A stretch of DNA of 64,000 nucleotides, taken from Arthrobacter sp. B6. Lineage in GTDB: Bacteria > Actinomycetota > Actinomycetes > Actinomycetales > Micrococcaceae. This document shows, one piece after another, positions 44,497 to 53,625 of the stretch; position 1 is the stretch's first letter, and every line of letters starts with the position of its first letter. The position numbers and the translations under genes were made by a program. The notes below the pieces were generated by a model. The model worked only from the letters and a program-made list of their open reading frames with translations. It had not been told where the DNA came from and did no database searches. The stretch lies in assembly GCF_001663775.1 (NCBI RefSeq), contig NZ_KV467168.1:821065-885064 (forward strand), given 5' to 3'.

Positions 44497-44614
44497 GTGC
44501 GTACTCCTTCAAAATTCTGATCCCAAGCGTCTACTGCCGGAAACCCGGCCGGCCTGAGAAGGCTTTATGGTAGGTGACTGCTGCCAGGAGGCAATCAGCC
44601 GAAATACTTGGAAA

Positions 44615-44809
44615 TTAGATGCCGAGCATCTTCCGGATGACCTTGGCGTCGCCCTTGAAGACGATCTTGTCGCCGGCAAGGCGGCGGGTCAGCCTGGAGG
44701 ACTTGTGCTCGAGGTAGTGGCGGCGGTTGGCCTGCTGGCGGCGCAGCTTGCCGCTGCCGGTCAGCTTGAAGCGCTTCTTAGCACCACTGTGGGTCTTCAT
44801 CTTCGGCAT
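44615..44809 (-). CDS. rpmI: 50S ribosomal protein L35
   Basis: The 64-residue protein begins [20 protein letters not shown], the L35 signature, and ends RKMLGI. The ATG at 44809 is preceded by TAAGGAGATCGG; the in-frame extension to 44866 is not part of the protein. It lies between infC and rplT. Confidence 0.97.
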   Translation of the reverse strand: MPKMKTHSGAKKRFKLTGSGKLRRQQANRRHYLEHKSSRLTRRLAGDKIVFKGDAKVIRKMLGI

Positions 44810-44924
44810 GGGAACCGATCTCCTTACGTATCCGCAGACTGCTCTGCAGTTCTTTCGTGCAGCCACCCCTGCGGGCGGCGTGCTGGTTGCTTGCTGCAGG
44901 AGGAGAACCTCCGGCAGCTTTGAA

Positions 44925-46019
44925 CTAGGTGGTCTTCTTGCCAGCCGGCTTCGGCGCCGCCTTGGGGGCGGGCCGGGCAGCAGGCTTCGGCGCTGCAGGC
45001 CTGGCCACCGGCTTCGGCATCGGGACTGCGGCGGGCTTGGGAGCTGCCGGCGCCGGAACCTCTGCGGCCGGCCTGGCCGCTTCCGGAGCCTTTGCTGGCG
45101 CAGGCGCTGCCTTGGGGGCCTCGCGCCTCGGAGCTGCCGCCTTGGGGGCTTCAGCTTTCGGGGCGGCCTGCTTTGGCGCCTCCTGCTTCGGGACTTCCCG
45201 CTTCGGGGCTTCCTGCTTCGGGGCTTCCTGCTTTGGTGCTTCCTGCTTCGGGGCTTCCGTTACGGGAGCCTCGGCTGCAGGGGTCACCTCAGCGGGAGCT
45301 TCAGACGCTGTCGGCGCCTCAACCTCGGGTGCCTCGGTTTCCGGCTCAGTTGTAATGGCGAAACCTTCCGGGAGAAGGTCAGCCAGTGACTGCGTCAGCG
45401 GTGCCTGGTCGTCGCCGGAGACGTCGATGCGCCCCGTTGCCTTGGCTTCGTTCTGCGCCTTGGCTTCTGCACGCTGCGTGGCGCGGCGTGCTTCTGCTTT
45501 GGCTTCAGCCTTGTTCTTCAGCGGACCCACAACCATGACCATGTTGCGGCCGTCGATGCGGGGGCTGGACTCAACAACGCCAACTTCGGCGACGTCATCA
45601 GCGAAGCGCTGGAGAAGACGGATGCCCATCTCCGGGCGCTGCTGCTCACGGCCGCGGAACTGGATCATTGCCTTGACCTTGTCACCTGCACCAAGGAAGC
45701 GCAGTGCATGCCCGCGTTTGGTCTCGTAGTCGTGGGTGTCAATCTTCAGGCGGAAACGGATTTCCTTCAGAACTGTGTTGGTCTGGTTCTTCCGGGCTTC
45801 ACGTGCCTTGACAGCGGCCTCGTACTTGTACTTGCCGAAGTCCATCAGCTTGCACACCGGAGGCTTCGCCTGAGGTGCAACTTCAACGAGATCAAGGTCG
45901 GACTCGGCAGCCAAACGCAGGGCATCCTCAATACGGACGATTCCTACCTGTTCACCTGCAGGGCCGACCAGCCGCACCTCGGGGACGCGGATACGCTCAT
46001 TGATTCTTGGCTCGCTAAT
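44925..46019 (-). CDS. infC: Translation initiation factor IF-3 with AUU start and long C-terminal tail
   Basis: The start is taken as ATT at 46019: AGGAG sits 7 bases before it, the protein then begins (I/M)[18 protein letters not shown], the exact IF-3 N-terminus, and no ATG, GTG or TTG lies in a fitting place. AUU is the usual IF-3 start, giving discrimination-based autoregulation. Residues 1-170 form a complete IF-3 ([32 protein letters not shown]). The last 150 or so residues are an Ala/Pro/Glu/Lys-rich tail with KQEAP repeats, nearly doubling the protein (364 versus about 180). It heads the infC-rpmI-rplT operon. Confidence 0.93.
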   Translation of the reverse strand: MSEPRINERIRVPEVRLVGPAGEQVGIVRIEDALRLAAESDLDLVEVAPQAKPPVCKLMDFGKYKYEAAVKAREARKNQTNTVLKEIRFRLKIDTHDYETKRGHALRFLGAGDKVKAMIQFRGREQQRPEMGIRLLQRFADDVAEVGVVESSPRIDGRNMVMVVGPLKNKAEAKAEARRATQRAEAKAQNEAKATGRIDVSGDDQAPLTQSLADLLPEGFAITTEPETEAPEVEAPTASEAPAEVTPAAEAPVTEAPKQEAPKQEAPKQEAPKREVPKQEAPKQAAPKAEAPKAAAPRREAPKAAPAPAKAPEAARPAAEVPAPAAPKPAAVPMPKPVARPAAPKPAARPAPKAAPKPAGKKTT

Positions 46020-46058
46020 GTTAAAGCTCCTGTGATTGTTGTGGGTATTCCACCGGCA

Positions 46059-46100
46059 AAATAGAGAAGGCCCCCAATTGCCGGAGCAATCGAAGGCCTC
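46059..46100 (-). terminator. infC leader hairpin with U-tract (probable attenuator)
   Basis: On the minus strand 15 continuous pairs (some G-U) with a TCCG tetraloop (46066-46100) are followed by TCTATTTT. This is a classical intrinsic terminator, placed in the leader 40 bases before the infC start rather than after a gene. L20-controlled attenuation in the leader of this operon is known from Bacillus, so a similar control is likely. Confidence 0.7.
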
Positions 46101-46361
46101 GAAGATCGGATGTGCCATCCTCCGCGGAGGTTGCACGCATCATCCCGCCATAAGCTGGGTAATGCCCGACCAGGTACCCGGCAACCTTGCTTCCCAGGAA
46201 GTAATTCCTGCGGGAAAACGGCTGACGCGGGTGGGAGAGGACTCCGCTTGCACACTGGGTGCCATTCTACAGAAAAAAACCCGCCCGGCGCATCCCAGCG
46301 CCGGTGGGGATCATCCATAACAAATAACGACATCCAGTCGGTCTGTGACAAGCTTACCAGT

Positions 46362-46748
46362 ATGAGCACCCCAGACAGTAATTCACACGTTTACCAGGCC
46401 GCCGACGCCCAGGGGGACGTCACCCAGCAAATCCGCGACATCTCCGAGGTTCCGGCCATTGAGGTCATCACCACCGCCGCCGTCCACCTCATGAGCGCGG
46501 CAGCCGTGAAACTGGGCCTCGCTGCCGAGGACAACGCCGAGGAACTCAAGGATCTGGACGAGGCCCGGAAGCTCATCACAGCCCTCGCCGGGCTGGTCAC
46601 CGCCGCAGCACCCGAAATCGGTTCGCAGCACGCCGGCCCCTTGCGTGACGGCCTGCGTTCACTGCAGCTGGCCTTCCGCGAAGAGTCGATCATCCCCGAT
46701 GCTCCGGGCAAGGGGCCAGGCGAGAAGTACACCGGCGCGGTGAACTGA
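46362..46748 (+). CDS. DUF1844-like small protein
   Basis: The 128-residue protein has a conserved acidic/helical core, AVHLMSAAAVKLGLAAEDNA followed by DLDEARKLITALAGLV, matching the DUF1844 family, whose function is not known. It lies divergently from infC, as it does in other actinobacteria. The ATG at 46362 follows GCTTACCAGT closely with no ribosome site, so a leaderless transcript is likely. Confidence 0.85.
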   Translation: MSTPDSNSHVYQAADAQGDVTQQIRDISEVPAIEVITTAAVHLMSAAAVKLGLAAEDNAEELKDLDEARKLITALAGLVTAAAPEIGSQHAGPLRDGLRSLQLAFREESIIPDAPGKGPGEKYTGAVN

Positions 46749-46776
46749 CAGGAAGCCCCCAAACTCCGAGTCCCTC

Positions 46777-46844
46777 CCCAAGTAAGTAGCAGTAGGTGTC
46801 GTTATGGACGTCCAAAACAACACCTTCTGCTACTTACTTGGGGG
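46777..46844. repeat. Long inverted repeat after the DUF1844-like gene
   Basis: Arms 46777-46800 and 46821-46844 pair at 23 of 24 positions around a 20-base loop. The arm contains CAAGTAAGTAGCAG. It starts 28 bases after the DUF1844-like stop, so it may terminate transcription, but the length is greater than needed and suggests a repetitive palindromic element. Confidence 0.8.
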
Positions 46845-46942
46845 CGTTGACGAGTCGAGCGGACCATGGCGGTCTGCCCGCCGTCGTCGTGATTCCGGCA
46901 GTTGCCCGCACCTCAAAGCTAACCGTCAGGGCGCAGTGCGCG

Positions 46943-47010
46943 TCTCATCGATTGCTCCGTAAACGCCGTTTTGAGAGCCCTGAAGGGCGCCTACGGAGCA
47001 ATCGATGAGA
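46943..47010. repeat. Long inverted repeat after the minus-strand MFS gene
   Basis: A perfect 19-bp arm (46943-46961 with 46992-47010, core ATCGATTGCTCCGTA) encloses a 30-base loop. It ends 9 bases beyond the stop of the MFS gene that reads toward it. The arms share no sequence with the neighbouring inverted repeat at 46777. Confidence 0.8.
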
Positions 47011-47019
47011 AGGAGGGCC

Positions 47020-48312
47020 TCAGGCAGCGGCACGGCTGCGGCGGCGTTGCTGCAAAAGCAGTCCGACGAGGCACAGCGCCACGCCGGCAACGCCGACGGA
47101 TACGAACCCGCCGGACGGTCCGCTGGAGTCGATGAAGACGCCCGCGAGTGGTGCGCCAAGTGCGACGCCGCCTGTCAGCGCGGAGCCGTACCAGCCCATT
47201 GCCTCACCGCGGCGGTCCTCAGCTACCAGGTCCGCCACTTTCTCGGAGGCGGCCGACAACACGGGGGCGCACAGGAGGCCGGGCAGGATCGAGGCAAAGG
47301 CCAGCGTCCAGGTATCGTGCGCGAAGCCCATCGGGATAGTCAGCGCAGCCATTCCCAGGAGCAGCACAACCGGCGAGACCGGGCGGTGCATGGCGCCGTA
47401 GACGAGGCCGCCGATCACGGACGCGGCACACCAAAAGAGGAAGACGATGCCGATTTCGCCTTGGTGTCCGCCCGTCTCGAGAGCGGCAACAATGCCGACG
47501 TCGGTACCGCTGAGCACCATGCCGGCGCCCGCCGCCACCGCGAAGACGGCTGCGACGGTGGCGGTGAACCACGCGAAGTTGTGTGACATCCTGCCCCTGA
47601 TCCCGGGGCCGCCGTGAGCTCCTGCGGGCACGAGCTCGGCCGCGGCCTCCTGGAGGTGGGCCGGGGCGGCGGAGACCACGGCCACTTCCGCCGCGTGGCG
47701 CTGGTCCGCCTCACACTCCTCGGTCTGCGCGGCGCTGCGGGTAGGCGGGTTGAACCACATCAGAAAGAGCCCGGCCAGCGAAGTGGACACCCCCACGATG
47801 GTGAGGCCCAGGACTGAGTAACCGCTGGTGGCCACCACGGCCCCCGCGGCAGGGCCGATCATAAACACCATCTCGGTGGTGATGGCGTCCAGGGCGAAGG
47901 CGGTGCGCCGCTGGTCGCCGTCCGCCAGGACGCCCAGCGACTGGCGGACCACGCTGAAGATCGGGAGGGTCAGCAGCCCGCCGATGAAGACCAGCGGCAG
48001 CAGCCACTCGTAGGACACGTGGGGAACCGCCGACCAGATGACCGTTTCGGACACAACTGACGGGATGAGGGCCCTGCGCAGGCCGACGGTGTCCACACGG
48101 CGGCCGCGCCAGGGCGCCCCCACAGCAATACCGATGGTCATTACGGCAGCAGCGGCACCGGCGGCGGCGTAGCCTTTGTCCAGCGTGAGGACGATGTGGA
48201 GGGTCAGCAACACGCCAGCGGCGGAGTGCGGGATGCGGGCAATCATGCCTACGAGCAACAACCGCCTGATGGGGCGGACGGCGAGCAGCTCCCGGTATAG
48301 AGCGAAATTCAC
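47020..48312 (-). CDS. MFS transporter, CynX/multidrug-like
   Basis: The 430-residue protein has about twelve hydrophobic helices with a long central loop (residues about 195-245, charged). The N-terminal MNFALYRELLAVRPIRRLL and the VGAPWRGRRVDTVGLRR loop fit the major facilitator superfamily. Substrate unknown. The start is GTG. It is the last gene of a run with priA and the SseB-like gene on the minus strand, with a 55-base gap, and a long inverted repeat follows. Confidence 0.85.
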   Translation of the reverse strand: MNFALYRELLAVRPIRRLLLVGMIARIPHSAAGVLLTLHIVLTLDKGYAAAGAAAAVMTIGIAVGAPWRGRRVDTVGLRRALIPSVVSETVIWSAVPHVSYEWLLPLVFIGGLLTLPIFSVVRQSLGVLADGDQRRTAFALDAITTEMVFMIGPAAGAVVATSGYSVLGLTIVGVSTSLAGLFLMWFNPPTRSAAQTEECEADQRHAAEVAVVSAAPAHLQEAAAELVPAGAHGGPGIRGRMSHNFAWFTATVAAVFAVAAGAGMVLSGTDVGIVAALETGGHQGEIGIVFLFWCAASVIGGLVYGAMHRPVSPVVLLLGMAALTIPMGFAHDTWTLAFASILPGLLCAPVLSAASEKVADLVAEDRRGEAMGWYGSALTGGVALGAPLAGVFIDSSGPSGGFVSVGVAGVALCLVGLLLQQRRRSRAAA

Positions 48313-48367
48313 GGAGAATCCTTTGGTCTGCCGCGGCAGCCCGAGGGATCTCCCCGCTGACCGTCAG

Positions 48368-49291
48368 CTATTGTACAGCGCGCCTCAACTTGATTTCGAT
48401 CGAGTCGACCCGCTCTCCAAACAATACATTCCGCGACCAGGCGGCCTGGAGTCCGGCAACCAACTCCTGGACCGCGGCGGCGTCAAGGCCGTCCTCAAGG
48501 TACAGCACCACCTGGAGTTCGGGTCCAGCGCCTCCGCCGGGCAACGTCTCTCCGGTCCCGGTGGCCGAGGCGACGCCTGCGCCAGGCAGGAGTCCTATGT
48601 TCCGGACGGCAGGAAATCTGGCAGCTGCGTCGGCTATGCTGCCGGCCACTTCGCCATCCAGGTAGGAGGGCACCCAGGGGCGCTGCTGGGCCAGGGCCCA
48701 CAAGGCGGGCCGCCGGACCACAAACGTGACCTCGGAGCCTGGATCAAGGACCAGGAGCTCGGCCTCTTCCGACACCGCGGAGAGGGCGGCCCTCGGGGCG
48801 TAGACAGCTACCGGCCGGGCATCGGGGTGCCAGTCGGCCAGTGCCTTGGCGGATGTGAAGGCCGGCATGGCGTTCCGGCCGTCGGCCGCCTTCAGCATCA
48901 CCAGCGCCATGTCCGCCTGCTTGTCCGATACCAGCGCGCCAGCCCCCTCGGCTTCCTCCGCAAGCTGGGCAATGATGGGGATAAAGACCCTGGCCGTGGC
49001 CAGCGAGGCTATGACGGCCGCCTCGTCACCGCTTCCGTTCCGAAGCGCCGTGACTGCGGCGAGGTAGCCGGCGTCGGCCGTGCCGTCGTCGTCCTCGAAG
49101 TTGTGGACCTTACCGTCGTCCCCGGCCAGGCTGCGGCCCTGCCAGGGCTGGCCGGCCGAGTCCGCCGGGCCGCCGGCCCCGGCGAGGGCTGCCGCGATGT
49201 GGCCGGGCAGGTGGCGCGGCGCCGGCCCGGCTGTGCTGGGAACGCTGCCGGACGCAGCTTCTTCACCGGGTGCGTTGCCGTTCTTGTCCAT
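48368..49291 (-). CDS. SseB-family protein
   Basis: The 307-residue protein has an N-terminal Gly/Pro/Ala-rich region (residues 1-60) and a core VFIPIIAQLAEEAEGAG, DMALVMLKAADGRNAMPAF and SAKALADWHPDARPV, which is the SseB N-terminal domain. Function in actinobacteria is not established. It begins 23 bases after priA, so cotranscription with the his genes is likely, and the same association is seen in related organisms as far as I recall. Confidence 0.85.
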   Translation of the reverse strand: MDKNGNAPGEEAASGSVPSTAGPAPRHLPGHIAAALAGAGGPADSAGQPWQGRSLAGDDGKVHNFEDDDGTADAGYLAAVTALRNGSGDEAAVIASLATARVFIPIIAQLAEEAEGAGALVSDKQADMALVMLKAADGRNAMPAFTSAKALADWHPDARPVAVYAPRAALSAVSEEAELLVLDPGSEVTFVVRRPALWALAQQRPWVPSYLDGEVAGSIADAAARFPAVRNIGLLPGAGVASATGTGETLPGGGAGPELQVVLYLEDGLDAAAVQELVAGLQAAWSRNVLFGERVDSIEIKLRRAVQ

Positions 49292-49314
49292 CCTGTCAGG
49301 GTGTCCGGCGGGCT

Positions 49315-50061
49315 CTAGCGCCGGCCGGCGACGTCGAGGGCCTCGGGCAGGGTGAAGGCACCGGCGTAGAGCGCCTTGCCCACGATGGCGCCTTCGACTC
49401 CCAGCGGGACGAGGGACCGGAGCACCTTAAGGTCATCGAGGCTGGAGATTCCGCCCGAGGCCACGACGGGCTTTCCGGTCTTCTCCACCATCTGGCGCAG
49501 CAGTTCGACGTTGGGCCCCTGCAGTGTGCCGTCCTTGGTCACGTCCGTAACCACATACCGGGCGCAGCCCGCCTCTTCCAGGCGGCCAAGGACCTCCCAG
49601 AGGTCACCGCCCTCCTTGGTCCAGCCGCGGCCTGCCAGCGTGGTTCCGCGGACGTCGAGGCCGACGGCGATCTTGTCGCCGAAGCGGTCGATGGCGCGGG
49701 CCGTCCACTCCGGGTTTTCCAGGGCGGCTGTGCCGAGGTTCACCCGTGCCACGCCAAGGTCCAGGGCAGCTTCGAGGGATTCATCGTCCCGGAGTCCACC
49801 GGAAAGCTCCACCTTGATGTCCAGGCGACCCACTACTTCGCGGAGCAGTTCTGCGTTGGAGCCACGGCCGAACGCGGCGTCAAGGTCCACCAGGTGTACC
49901 CACTCGGCACCTTGCTGCTGCCAGTTGAGGGCGGCTTCCAGCGGAGTGCCGTAGCTCGTTTCGCTGCCGGCCTCGCCCTGGACCAGCCGGACGGCCTGGC
50001 CGTTCACGACGTCGACGGCGGGCAGCAGTTCAAGAACCGGCAGATCGTTTGCGGTGGTCAT
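49315..50061 (-). CDS. priA: Bifunctional HisA/TrpF-type isomerase PriA
   Basis: The 248-residue beta-alpha barrel shows [67 protein letters not shown] and VVASGGISS, the HisA fold. In most actinobacteria this enzyme also performs the TrpF step, hence PriA; that second activity is inferred from lineage. It catalyses the fourth step of histidine synthesis. It lies after the small membrane ORF with 54 bases between. Confidence 0.93.
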   Translation of the reverse strand: MTTANDLPVLELLPAVDVVNGQAVRLVQGEAGSETSYGTPLEAALNWQQQGAEWVHLVDLDAAFGRGSNAELLREVVGRLDIKVELSGGLRDDESLEAALDLGVARVNLGTAALENPEWTARAIDRFGDKIAVGLDVRGTTLAGRGWTKEGGDLWEVLGRLEEAGCARYVVTDVTKDGTLQGPNVELLRQMVEKTGKPVVASGGISSLDDLKVLRSLVPLGVEGAIVGKALYAGAFTLPEALDVAGRR

Positions 50062-50115
50062 CTCAAAATCCTCAGGTAGTTGTGCGGCTGGTGGTAGCGG
50101 TGGGTCCGGGGCGGG

Positions 50116-50274
50116 CTAGCTTCCGGGGAGCGTCAGCAGGCAGGCAGCGAGCAGGGACATTCCGGCAAGGACGTAGAAACTTATTTGCGTCCACAGCGGC
50201 CTGTGCTGTTGCCGGAACGACAGTGCACCGCCCACGAGGAGGCCGGCGAGCCCCATCAGGACAATGGACCACAT
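50116..50274 (-). CDS. Small membrane protein between hisH and priA
   Basis: A 52-residue frame has an ATG at 50274 directly after the hisH stop (TAGATG). It reads MWSIVLMGLAGLLVGGALSF then RQQHRPLWTQISFYVLA, with two hydrophobic segments (residues 3-20 and about 32-48) and a short basic loop between. The tight junction with hisH argues that it is translated. I cannot name a function; similar short membrane proteins beside hisH/priA occur in relatives, as far as I recall. Confidence 0.65.
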   Translation of the reverse strand: MWSIVLMGLAGLLVGGALSFRQQHRPLWTQISFYVLAGMSLLAACLLTLPGS

Positions 50275-51009
50275 CTAGGCGTGGCCGCCGGGGGGCGCCG
50301 GCTTCCGCAGGGCGTCGACCCAGTTGCGCAGGAGGCGGGCTCCGGCGTCGCCGGATTTCTCCGGGTGGAACTGGGTGGCGCAGAGCGGGCCGTTTTCCAC
50401 GGCAGCAATAAACGGCGCACCGTGCTCGGACCAGGTGACCTTGGGCGGAGCCATGCGCGGCTGCACCACGTCGAAGTTCCATTCCTGGACGCCGTAAGAG
50501 TGCACGAAGTAAAAACGCTGGTCCTCGACGCCTTCGAAAAGCTTGGACCCTTCCGGGACCTTAACGGTGTTCCAGCCCATATGCGGCACGACCTCTGCAG
50601 GGAGAAGCTCCACCTTGCCGGGCCACTCCCCCATGCCTTCGGCTTCGGTGCCGTGTTCCACTCCGGCTTCAAACAGGACCTGCAGGCCCACGCAGATGCC
50701 AAGCACGGGACGTCCGCCGGCGACCCGCCGGCCGATAAGGCGGATGCCATCCACCGCTTTCAGTTCACGCATGACCGTTTCGAACGCGCCCACGCCCGGC
50801 ACTACGAGGCCGTCTGCGTTCAGGACGTCCTCAGGCTTGGAGCTGAGGATGACTTGCGCCCCGGCCCGTTCGAGGGCACGCACGGCCGAGCGGACGTTCC
50901 CGGACCCATAGTCGAGCACGGTGACGGTGGGCTTGCCGTCCGGTGATTCCGGCTTCTTCAGGGCGGCAGGGTCAATCACGGCGCCGTCGCGGAGGATCTG
51001 GCCGCTCAC
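50275..51009 (-). CDS. hisH: Imidazole glycerol phosphate synthase glutaminase subunit
   Basis: The 244-residue class I glutamine amidotransferase has the nucleophile Cys in [11 protein letters not shown] (about residue 106) and the catalytic His-x-Glu in [10 protein letters not shown]. It passes ammonia to HisF. The first 27 residues (before [18 protein letters not shown]) are extra compared with standard HisH, with a GTG at 51009 that overlaps the hisB stop by 4 bases, which supports the longer form. hisF is not in this window. Confidence 0.95.
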   Translation of the reverse strand: MSGQILRDGAVIDPAALKKPESPDGKPTVTVLDYGSGNVRSAVRALERAGAQVILSSKPEDVLNADGLVVPGVGAFETVMRELKAVDGIRLIGRRVAGGRPVLGICVGLQVLFEAGVEHGTEAEGMGEWPGKVELLPAEVVPHMGWNTVKVPEGSKLFEGVEDQRFYFVHSYGVQEWNFDVVQPRMAPPKVTWSEHGAPFIAAVENGPLCATQFHPEKSGDAGARLLRNWVDALRKPAPPGGHA

Positions 51010-51632
51010 AGGGCACCCTTGGTGGACGGTATGCCTTCAACCCGGGGGTCGGGCTCAACGGCTGCACGCAGGGCGCGGGCGAACGCCTTGAACTGTGCCT
51101 CCACGATGTGGTGCGGGTCGCGGCCTGCCATGACGTTCATGTGAAGGCAGATGCCTGCGTGCAACGTGATGGCCTCAAAGACATGCCTAGTCAGCGATCC
51201 TGTGAAGTGGCCACCGATCAGGTGGTACTCCTGCCCGGCAGGCTCGCCGCCGTGGACCAGGTAGGGACGGCCGGAAACATCCACTACAGCGTGCGCAAGG
51301 GCTTCATCCAGTGGCACGGTGGCTTCGCCGAAGCGCCGGATGCCGGCTTTGTTGCCCAGTGCTGTGCGCAGGACTTCGCCGAAGGTAATTGCGACGTCTT
51401 CCACGGTGTGGTGGACGTCGATGTGGATGTCGCCGGTGGCCTTTACCGTCATGTCAATGAGCGAGTGCTTGCACAGCGCCGTGAGCATGTGGTCATAGAA
51501 CGGGACTGAGGTGTCGATGTTTGAGACACCGGTTCCGTCGAGGTTGATCTCCACGAGTACTGACGATTCGCTGGTGGCACGCTCCATGCGTGCGGTGCGG
51601 GTCGCGGCAGTAGTGGAGCCGGTGGAACTCAT
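51006..51632 (-). CDS. hisB: Imidazoleglycerol-phosphate dehydratase
   Basis: The 208-residue enzyme has the metal-binding signatures [36 protein letters not shown] and [17 protein letters not shown]. It is the monofunctional type without the phosphatase domain of E. coli. The ATG at 51632 is preferred, with AAGGAC 9 bases upstream; an ATG at 51638 is alternative. Confidence 0.97.
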   Translation of the reverse strand: MSSTGSTTAATRTARMERATSESSVLVEINLDGTGVSNIDTSVPFYDHMLTALCKHSLIDMTVKATGDIHIDVHHTVEDVAITFGEVLRTALGNKAGIRRFGEATVPLDEALAHAVVDVSGRPYLVHGGEPAGQEYHLIGGHFTGSLTRHVFEAITLHAGICLHMNVMAGRDPHHIVEAQFKAFARALRAAVEPDPRVEGIPSTKGAL

Positions 51633-51694
51633 GGTCATATGTCCTTTGCGGAGAAGGAGTGATCGCCGGCGCGTACAGCGCGGCTGGTTTAAGT

Positions 51695-52813
51695 TTAGGC
51701 TGGCACGTGCGCCTGGCCGGCCAGGATGGCTTCCAGGGACGTAAGGAAGGCAGTGGTCTCGGTCTCAGTGCCTGCGGTGACGCGCAAATGCCCGGGGATT
51801 CCGACGTCCCTGATCAGCACGCCGGCGTTCAGCAGTTGCTGCCAAACGTCGTGGGGCCGGTCCAGGCCGCCGAAGAAGACGTAGTTGGAGTCCGAGGCGG
51901 CGGGCTTGAGGCCCATCCGCGTGAGTTCTGCGACGATGCGGTCCCGCTGCCTTTTGATGTCCTCAACATCGGCCATGAGCGCCTCGCGGTGCTGAAGGGC
52001 GGCCAGGGCCGTGGCCTGGGTGATGGCGGACAGGTGGTACGGGAGCCGGACCAAGCGCAGGGCGTCTGTCACTTCGGGCGCGGCAGCCATGTAGCCGAGC
52101 CGGGCACCGGCCAGGGCAAATGCCTTGCTCATGGTGCGGGAGACGATGAGGCGTTCCCGTCCCGGCAACAGGGTCAACGCGCTGGGCGTGCCGTCGTGGG
52201 CAAATTCGTGGTAAGCCTCGTCCACAATCACGATGGTCTGGCTGGCTTCGCCGGCAGCGTAGACAGCCTCAACGACATCGAGACCCAACCCGGTGCCGGT
52301 GGGGTTGTTGGGCGAGCACAGAAATACGATGTTCGGTTGCAGTTCTTTCACCTGCAGGGCGGCCGATTCGGCGCTGAGGCCATAGTCGTCCGCGCGCTGG
52401 CCTACGACGTACCCGGTGTCTGTGCCACTGGCAAGCAGGGGATACATGGAGTACGTGGGAGGAAAGCCTAGAGCGGTGCGGCCCGGCCCGCCAAAGGCCT
52501 GGAGGATCTGCTGCAGCACTTCGTTGGAACCGTTGGCTGCCCAGATGTTCGTCGCGTCAAGACCATGGCCAAGGTACTCGGCCAATGCCTCCCGGAGTTC
52601 GGAAAACTCACGGTCCGGGTAGCGGTTCAGGCCCGCCGCGGCCTCTGTGACTGCCGCGCTGATGGCCGCCCTCACATCTGCGGGAACGCCGTGGGTGTTT
52701 TCGTTGACGTTCAACAGGATGGGAACATCCAGCTGGGGGGCGCCGTACGGGGTCAGGCCACGGAGGTTGCTGCGGAGGGGAAGTCGGTTCAGACGCTCTA
52801 GCTGGTCATTCAC
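51695..52813 (-). CDS. hisC: Histidinol-phosphate aminotransferase
   Basis: The 372-residue PLP enzyme has the Lys in [36 protein letters not shown] and [13 protein letters not shown]. It carries out the seventh step of histidine synthesis, and the order hisC-hisB-hisH-priA on the minus strand is the actinobacterial one. The start is ATG at 52813. hisD, hisF, hisG and hisI lie elsewhere. Confidence 0.97.
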   Translation of the reverse strand: MNDQLERLNRLPLRSNLRGLTPYGAPQLDVPILLNVNENTHGVPADVRAAISAAVTEAAAGLNRYPDREFSELREALAEYLGHGLDATNIWAANGSNEVLQQILQAFGGPGRTALGFPPTYSMYPLLASGTDTGYVVGQRADDYGLSAESAALQVKELQPNIVFLCSPNNPTGTGLGLDVVEAVYAAGEASQTIVIVDEAYHEFAHDGTPSALTLLPGRERLIVSRTMSKAFALAGARLGYMAAAPEVTDALRLVRLPYHLSAITQATALAALQHREALMADVEDIKRQRDRIVAELTRMGLKPAASDSNYVFFGGLDRPHDVWQQLLNAGVLIRDVGIPGHLRVTAGTETETTAFLTSLEAILAGQAHVPA

Positions 52814-52869
52814 CTGAACAGTTTAGTGCCGATGCCTTGACCCAGAAAATGTGACGGTTGAAGGCAGTG

Positions 52870-53280
52870 TTACTTCACAGGCACAAACAGTTGCTGGCCC
52901 GGCAGCACGGTGCCCGCGGTGAGGTTGTTGAGCTGGACGATGTCCGCGATCACATCGCGGGCGTCCCGGTCCGGCGCCACCGCGGCAGCAATCCCCCAGA
53001 GCGATTCGCCGGCCTGCACCGTGACGGAGACCGTAGGCGTGACCGCCAGGTCAGCGACTGAGTCAGCGGCCTTCGCGGGGGCGTTCAGGAATCCAGCCAG
53101 CAGGAAGAGCACCGCTGCGAGCAGGACCAACGGAATGCCGATCAGGACCACCCGGCCGCGTCGCGTCAGGCGAAGGGGAGGCAAAGTCCCCTTGCGGGAC
53201 CGCACCTCCGGCACTGACGTGAGGTGCTGCACTGAGACAAACTGCGGACGGGAGTCCTGTGATGCTGAAAAAGCTGACAT
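52870..53280 (-). CDS. LysM membrane protein divergent from lexA (probable SOS cell-division inhibitor)
   Basis: The 136-residue protein has a basic cytoplasmic part, one membrane helix (about residues 41-66, VVLIGIPLVLLAAVLFLLAG) and a C-terminal LysM domain (VSVTVQAGESLWGIAAAVAP to TVLPGQQLFVPVK) that would face the cell wall. Gene order, size and layout match mycobacterial Rv2719c (ChiZ) and Corynebacterium DivS, which act as SOS-induced division inhibitors; that function is inferred. AGGAGGG 9 bases before the ATG at 53280 sets the start; the longer frame to 53433 covers the LexA box region. Two LexA boxes lie between this gene and lexA. Confidence 0.85.
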   Translation of the reverse strand: MSAFSASQDSRPQFVSVQHLTSVPEVRSRKGTLPPLRLTRRGRVVLIGIPLVLLAAVLFLLAGFLNAPAKAADSVADLAVTPTVSVTVQAGESLWGIAAAVAPDRDARDVIADIVQLNNLTAGTVLPGQQLFVPVK

Positions 53281-53386
53281 GAAATGAGCCCTCCTGGACC
53301 ATACTGTGCTGCCCGGTGTGTCCGTTCCACTGGCCCCTGAGAGGCCGCCCCGGATATTCGAATATTCGAATGCCCCGATACGCGAA

Positions 53387-53402
53387 TAGAACACATGTTC
53401 GA
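53387..53402. promoter_or_regulatory. LexA (SOS) box 1 between lysM gene and lexA
   Basis: TAGAACACATGTTCGA matches TCGAAC-N4-GTTCGA at 11 of 12 fixed positions. It lies 107 bases before the LysM gene start and 224 bases before lexA. Just upstream (53356-53371) is a 16-bp perfect palindrome, ATTCGAATATTCGAAT, made of two TTCGAA halves that could bind LexA weakly. Confidence 0.75.
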
Positions 53403-53453
53403 ACGTTACTGCTTCTGTTTTAGCACTTATCAACGAACATTGTCGAGACTCGC

Positions 53454-53469
53454 TAGAACAAATGTTTGA
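53454..53469. promoter_or_regulatory. LexA (SOS) box 2 between lysM gene and lexA
   Basis: TAGAACAAATGTTTGA matches the consensus at 10 of 12 fixed positions. It lies 157 bases before the lexA start and is better placed for lexA autorepression than box 1. Confidence 0.65.
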
Positions 53470-53625
53470 AAAAGCGATGTGGCTGGCCTACGTTTGAATC
53501 AAAGGTCATCCACCTGAAGTACAACCACCTCCGTAGTTGATCACCAGGGTCTGACAATCCATGCCGGAGGCTTCCGGCACCCGGAGCCGGGAAGCCTCCG
53601 GGGCAACGGAAAGGCATTGGCGAAC

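Noticed and set aside
44809..44866. Longer N-terminus for L35
   Set aside because: The L35 signature starts at the ATG at 44809 with a good ribosome site; the extension has Cys/Arg residues unlike L35.
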